Assembly (NCBI GenBank): GCA_964549595.1
Contig: CAZJWK010000104.1
Coordinates: 1 to 10,275, forward strand
Direction of reading: 5' to 3'
Length of the DNA: 10,275 nucleotides
From: CAZQQN01 sp964549595
GTDB lineage: Bacteria; Bacteroidota; Bacteroidia; CAILMK01; CAYYUA01
In this document: in pieces, positions 7,000-10,275 of the stretch
Layout: each line of letters begins with the position of its first letter
Position numbering within the stretch: position 1 is the first letter of the stretch
The notes under the pieces: generated by a model
Databases searched by the model: none
What the model was told of the DNA's origin: nothing
The model's input: only the letters and a program-made list of their open reading frames with translations
Translations under genes and position numbers: made by a program

Positions 7000-7644
7000 C
7001 TAGTACGTTGTCCAGCTTTCGCCATCATATTTCACTGGACCCCCTCTAAAAGTTCCGATCCACTTAGTATTGTCATCTCCAATGGTTATAGCTTCAATAT
7101 TATTTCCGGGCAAGCCCGAATTGCGCTTGTCATACGTTTTCCACTTACTGCCGTCAAATTCCGCAAGTCCCCCGTATTCTGTTCCAATCCAGACGGTACC
7201 TTTTTTATCAATAGCCATAACCTCCACATCATTTTCCGGTATATCTGAATTGCCCTCATTATAAATTCTCCAGTTATCACCATCGTATTTAGCGATCCCA
7301 TTATCCGTTGCAATCCATTTAGTTCCGTTATCGTCAATAGCCAGGGTTCGGATATCATTACTGGGCAATCCTGAATTAGCCCTATTGAAATAGGATTTGC
7401 TACCGTTCGATTTATTGATTTTTACAAGACCATTGGCCGTCCCCACCCACATAAATTTGGATCCTTCTGCAAAGACCTGAACCTTATCTTTATCACCGGG
7501 GCTATTTCTATCCAGATTGTGAGGTCGGTTGGCAAGGGTGATTGAAACCATACCAATACCCAGAAGGCTAACTAAGCCGGATTTAAAGTAGTATTTTACA
7601 AAGGCTCTCAGCTGGGCGAGTAGATTTACGCTCATTGCTTCCAT
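7000..7644 (-). CDS. Truncated exported propeller protein (four blades)
   Basis: This 214-residue Reg_prop propeller protein is related to the seven-bladed one at 1101-2099. The N-terminus (MEAMSVNLLAQLRAFVKYYF) leads into a hydrophobic segment (GLVSLLGIGMVSITLA), a signal peptide or anchor. ATG at 7642-7644 was chosen, and a second ATG three codons on is possible. Only four blades follow: WVGTANGLVKI, WIATDNGIAKY, WIGTEYGGLAEF and WIGTFRGGPVKY. The protein stops at TAG directly after the WTTY of blade four. Four blades do not close a seven-bladed propeller, and blade-like sequence without an open frame follows downstream, so the gene is probably a 3'-truncated pseudogene. Alternatives are an oligomeric half-propeller or a sequencing error. 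It lies 217 bases downstream of the LamG gene. Confidence 0.7.
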   Translation of the reverse strand: MEAMSVNLLAQLRAFVKYYFKSGLVSLLGIGMVSITLANRPHNLDRNSPGDKDKVQVFAEGSKFMWVGTANGLVKINKSNGSKSYFNRANSGLPSNDIRTLAIDDNGTKWIATDNGIAKYDGDNWRIYNEGNSDIPENDVEVMAIDKKGTVWIGTEYGGLAEFDGSKWKTYDKRNSGLPGNNIEAITIGDDNTKWIGTFRGGPVKYDGESWTTY

Positions 7645-7774
7645 ATTTACTGCAGAAATTTTGATTTTGAGCGCAAGATAATGAACCCGCAGGAGTTATA
7701 GAAACTCCGGCAGTTTTAAATTTACTTCAGAGCCATTTTCTTCCTCCTACCGTTCTCATGCGTTTTCACCAGCA

Positions 7775-7799
7775 AGCGCAGGGTCTCAAACCCTGCGCT
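7775..7799 (-). terminator. 10-bp hairpin after the LamG/T9SS gene
   Basis: Perfect arms AGCGCAGGGT (7775-7784) and ACCCTGCGCT (7790-7799) enclose a five-base loop. It lies about 60 bases downstream of the stop codon at 7861. No U run follows on the minus strand, so termination would be inefficient or need a factor. The core CAGGGT...ACCCTG resembles the hairpin at 327-357. Confidence 0.5.
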
Positions 7800-7830
7800 A
7801 TGCATGGATAGATAGCCATTAGCTACTTTA

Positions 7831-7859
7831 TTTCTACCATGTTTCTACAATATTTCTAC
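7831..7859. repeat. Three TTTCTAC repeats at 11-bp spacing
   Basis: TTTCTAC occurs at 7831-7837, 7842-7848 and 7853-7859, separated by four unrelated bases each time. The spacing is close to one helical turn. The array abuts the stop codon of the LamG/T9SS gene (7861). On the transcript it reads as GTAGAAA repeats in the 3' untranslated region. No function can be assigned. Confidence 0.55.
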
Positions 7860-7860
7860 G

Positions 7861-9837
7861 TCATTTCACAATCACCTTCTTCGTCCGTACGGCTTCATCC
7901 GTCTTAACATTCAGCAGGTAAACACCGGCTGATAGATCACTGACATCTACCGTGTGCCGGCCTTGGCCTGGCAGCTTGCCGGATTGGATGGTGCGGCCGG
8001 TCAATGTTTGTAATTTGTAGTTTGAAATTTGGGATTTGGGGGAGTGGATATTGAGTTGGTCCTTCAACGGATTGGGCCGGATTTTCAGCGAAGGTTGTTG
8101 AACTTCCTCATTGAAATTTACGCTTATCACATTGGAGTATTCATAACTTCCGTCAAAATCTACCTGCTTCAGCCGGTAATAGTTGGTAGCCATCTCAGGA
8201 TTCCTATCAAAATATTGGTAATGCGTTGATTCGGTAGTAGTGCCCTGAGCTTCCTTCCGGCCTATGGTTTGAAATTGTTCACCGTCTTCCGAACGCTGAA
8301 CCAGGAAATGCGAAGCATTCTGCTCGCTGGCTGTATGCCATTTTAATTTCACTTGGCCTGGTTGTTTCTGGCCGGAAAAGTGGGTGAGTTCAACGGGCAA
8401 GGCATTGTTGTTGGTGGAAGAACCAAAAGTCATAGGACTAAAACTACTCATGCTATTGGAGGTAACACTCCCTGACCCGCTGCTACTGCTGTAACTGCTC
8501 CGGCCTTCATCTTTCCACTGGGAACCGGTCCAATGGGCAACTTTTAAATCAGATGGGGTTGATATTCCCTGATTGGAAGCATTTTCCCAGTGAAGCGTCA
8601 CTTTTACAGAAGGGGTGTTACTGCTGACTTCATCAAGGGTCCAATATTCAATGGTGCTGACTTTGGCCAAGCCTGACCCTTTGCTGGTATTCCCATAGCC
8701 GCTGTTGGTGTATTGCGCTGTGAATTTGACGGAGGTATTATTTCCCGGATCGGAAATGCCAATCTCCGCTAAGCGCCCGCCACCGCCTAAGGGAAACGTA
8801 AAGGCATCATCCCCGATTTTGGTGACTTTGCCGTTGACATAAGAAGAACCATTAGCGCCTTTTACAGTAGCACCATCTTCCAATACCAGGGAATCACTGG
8901 TCTCAGGAATAGATAAGGTGCCATTCTGAAGGTTTAACGTAGAAGTGATTTTTAAAGGATCTTCTAAAACAGCATTGACATTCGTACCATCCAACTTGAG
9001 GTCATTAATTTTAGTACCTAAGCCTGAACTAATGGTCACACTTTTATCGATGGTAGCTGTTGTACTATTGTTGTAGGTCCCTTGTTTCAGGTGAATCAGG
9101 GCATTCGAAGAACTTTGGTTAATGGCATGGTCAACCGTATGAAAAGGGAAGCTTATTGTACCGGCATTGGTATTACTGCCGCTGGTACTTACGTAATAGG
9201 CTTCTTTAATACCAATGGTGTAATAGCCATTCTTAATACTAACATTGTTAAATTTTACTTCCGCTCCATTGACCTTATCTGCTCCACTTATTTCTTCGGT
9301 AAAGCTGCCGGATGTCCCGCTTCTGTATAGCAAGACATAACTGGAAGCATCAGCTCCGGAAATGGTTTTATTAATGAGGTCAAAAGTCATATCAGGGCTT
9401 AAGCCACCATGATCATCTATGTACCAAATCCGGGAAAGGCGGTGAAAATTGGCATAGTTAGTATTTGAGGGCTTTTGAGTGGTTGTAATTCCGGTTCCTC
9501 CATCATGACCGAATACTGCATAATTGCCACTCGTAGAAAGGTTATCACCCAAACTCAGTTCACCGGATTCAAAAGAGGAATTTTTTCCGGGATAAATGGC
9601 AGCTATGTCATTTTTACCCTGAACAGTAGAATTGCCAATTACAGCATTGGAAGAAACCCAATCATTACTGGCATTCATCTTTTGAAGCGATCCATTATTT
9701 GAATTGGCGTGATCTGTAAGGGTAGTGTTCCCAGTGTTATTAAACTTATAGTAAGCTTCAAGGTTGGACTTATTACTTGGATTGGAGATTTCCTGATGCA
9801 TTTGCAAATAGAGCTTCTGTTCAAGTCGTTTCCCCAA
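7861..9837 (-). CDS. T9SS-sorted multidomain surface protein, C-terminal part
   Basis: This is a 658-codon frame read from a TTG at 9835-9837, but that TTG is almost certainly not a real start: the frame continues the LamG-like protein encoded at 9838-10275 in another phase. Residues 1-50 are the end of a LamG-like domain (KRLEQKLYLQMHQEIS, LEAYYKFNN, TLTDHANSNNGSLQ). Residues about 213-260 start a beta-helix/DUF1565-like segment (YYVSTSGSNTNAGTISFPF), which typifies secreted carbohydrate-related proteins. Serine-rich linker and low-complexity sequence lie at about 445-475. Residues 480-575 form an FN3-like module common before sorting domains (LPVELTHFSG, VKLKWHTASEQNASHFLVQR, NYYRLKQVDFDG). 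Residues 583-658 are the type A T9SS sorting domain (LKIRPNPLKDQLNI to SAGVYLLNVKTDEAVRTKKV). The product would cross the outer membrane through T9SS and be attached to or released from the cell surface. No catalytic residues are recognised. Confidence 0.85.
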   Translation of the reverse strand: MGKRLEQKLYLQMHQEISNPSNKSNLEAYYKFNNTGNTTLTDHANSNNGSLQKMNASNDWVSSNAVIGNSTVQGKNDIAAIYPGKNSSFESGELSLGDNLSTSGNYAVFGHDGGTGITTTQKPSNTNYANFHRLSRIWYIDDHGGLSPDMTFDLINKTISGADASSYVLLYRSGTSGSFTEEISGADKVNGAEVKFNNVSIKNGYYTIGIKEAYYVSTSGSNTNAGTISFPFHTVDHAINQSSSNALIHLKQGTYNNSTTATIDKSVTISSGLGTKINDLKLDGTNVNAVLEDPLKITSTLNLQNGTLSIPETSDSLVLEDGATVKGANGSSYVNGKVTKIGDDAFTFPLGGGGRLAEIGISDPGNNTSVKFTAQYTNSGYGNTSKGSGLAKVSTIEYWTLDEVSSNTPSVKVTLHWENASNQGISTPSDLKVAHWTGSQWKDEGRSSYSSSSGSGSVTSNSMSSFSPMTFGSSTNNNALPVELTHFSGQKQPGQVKLKWHTASEQNASHFLVQRSEDGEQFQTIGRKEAQGTTTESTHYQYFDRNPEMATNYYRLKQVDFDGSYEYSNVISVNFNEEVQQPSLKIRPNPLKDQLNIHSPKSQISNYKLQTLTGRTIQSGKLPGQGRHTVDVSDLSAGVYLLNVKTDEAVRTKKVIVK

Positions 9838-10275
9838 GCTTTTGGGGCAGAAGCACTCATAACTAACTCACCATCGAAGTAAAAGTAAGTAGAATCTTCA
9901 TTTCGGTTAATCACGGCTGTCCAATGGTGCCATTCATTTAAAGGTGGGTCAGTCGAGGCCGTATCTGTAACATAATCGGGGGAATTATTAAAAGCAGCTC
10001 CATATCTATCATCGTCTGAATCCCAATACAGAATTAAATAATTAGCATTATTTCCATCCTGAATATCAATTAAGCGCCTCCAGCTTTTCGTACCACCCCA
10101 AACATTTGCCCATAAAGTAACGGTTGCTTTATTGTCATTGGTTGTTAAAAGGGTGGATGTGATATCCACGTGATCATTCGTTCCATCAAAATCCAAAGCA
10201 TGCCCGGACTGGGCTTTTAATTCCTGGCTACTAAATAAACCTGATGCTATAAAAAGCAGGCTTACATAAAAAAGC
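9675..10275 (-). CDS. LamG-like surface protein, N-terminal part, frame-broken and edge-truncated
   Basis: The frame is open from the right edge, so the start codon is outside the window. It begins in a signal peptide (LFYVSLLFIASGLF, then SSQELKAQ) directly followed by the classic opening of a LamG/concanavalin-like lectin domain (GHALDFDGTNDHVDITS). The core strands follow: ATVTLWANVW, RRLIDIQDG, NEWHHWTAVIN and STYFYFDGELVMSAS. Meaningful coding stops near 9840. Beyond it this frame gives unrelated residues to TGA at 9675, while the -1 frame carries on the protein at 7861-9837. About 30-35 residues expected between the FDGELV strand and the WGKRLEQ-like helix are also missing, which suggests a small deletion and not just one lost base. 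Confidence 0.8.
   Translation of the reverse strand, partial: LFYVSLLFIASGLFSSQELKAQSGHALDFDGTNDHVDITSTLLTTNDNKATVTLWANVWGGTKSWRRLIDIQDGNNANYLILYWDSDDDRYGAAFNNSPDYVTDTASTDPPLNEWHHWTAVINRNEDSTYFYFDGELVMSASAPKAWGNDLNRSSICKCIRKSPIQVISPTLKLTISLITLGTLPLQITPIQIMDRFKR
9832..9847 (-). other. Hairpin, slippery heptamer and HindIII site at the frame junction
   Basis: CCCCAA-gctt-TTGGGG forms a perfect six-base stem exactly where the LamG protein changes frame. In the sense strand the in-phase codons are GCC CCA AAA GCT, so C CCA AAA fits the X XXY YYZ pattern of a -1 slippery site. The AAGCTT HindIII site is at 9836-9841. Slippage there would give ...SAPKSLGKRLEQ... in the downstream frame. The stem overlaps the heptamer, unlike usual programmed frameshift signals, which have the structure a few bases downstream. 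Confidence 0.45.

Noticed and set aside
8029..9702. Plus-strand open frames inside the LamG/T9SS gene
   Set aside because: They are antisense to domains with clear family motifs and are not supported by any domain of their own.
9832..9847. Programmed -1 frameshifting as the preferred explanation
   Set aside because: The hairpin overlaps the heptamer instead of following it, and part of the LamG domain also seems to be missing, so deletion or artefact is more likely. It is kept only as an alternative.

Overview
The window looks like chromosomal DNA of a member of the Bacteroidota, most likely a Cytophagales-type gliding or marine lineage. This is inferred from the A+T-rich sequence, type IX secretion (T9SS) C-terminal sorting tails ending in SAGVYLL..V..DE..RTKKV, stand-alone 'two component regulator propeller' proteins and a TPR-CHAT protein. 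No rRNA, tRNA, CRISPR array or recognisable transposase was found. Every convincing gene lies on the minus strand, so transcription runs from right to left.

Layout in transcription order. (1) 10275-7861: a large secreted multidomain protein with a LamG-like domain, a probable beta-helix segment, an FN3-like module and a T9SS type A sorting domain. Its start lies beyond the right edge, and a -1 frame break near 9840 splits it into two reading frames. (2) 7644-7000: an exported beta-propeller protein with only four blades, followed by a possible decayed last blade near 6816-6920. (3) 7000-6258: about 740 bases with no intact gene. (4) 6257-2928: a 1109-residue exported TPR-CHAT cysteine peptidase-like protein with an intact His/Cys pair and a C-terminal membrane anchor. 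(5) 2744-2409: repeat copy 2, which carries an orphan T9SS tail. (6) 2099-1101: a seven-bladed stand-alone propeller protein. (7) about 1000-366: structured non-coding DNA, then repeat copy 1 with another orphan T9SS tail and a strong terminator hairpin. (8) about 278-1: a broken fragment that begins with a signal-peptide-like segment.

The genes are separated by roughly 220 to 830 bases, most with hairpins after the stop codons, so they look like separate transcription units and not one tight operon. What unites them is the envelope: two predicted exported propellers flank a predicted periplasm-facing, membrane-anchored CHAT peptidase, next to a T9SS surface protein. A sensor/protease relationship is only an inference from proximity.

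The most unusual features are the 220-base perfectly identical direct repeat fused to truncated sorting-domain tails at two loci, the frame break in the LamG protein at a hairpin carrying a slippery heptamer and a HindIII site, and the truncated second propeller. Together they suggest a region undergoing duplication and gene decay.
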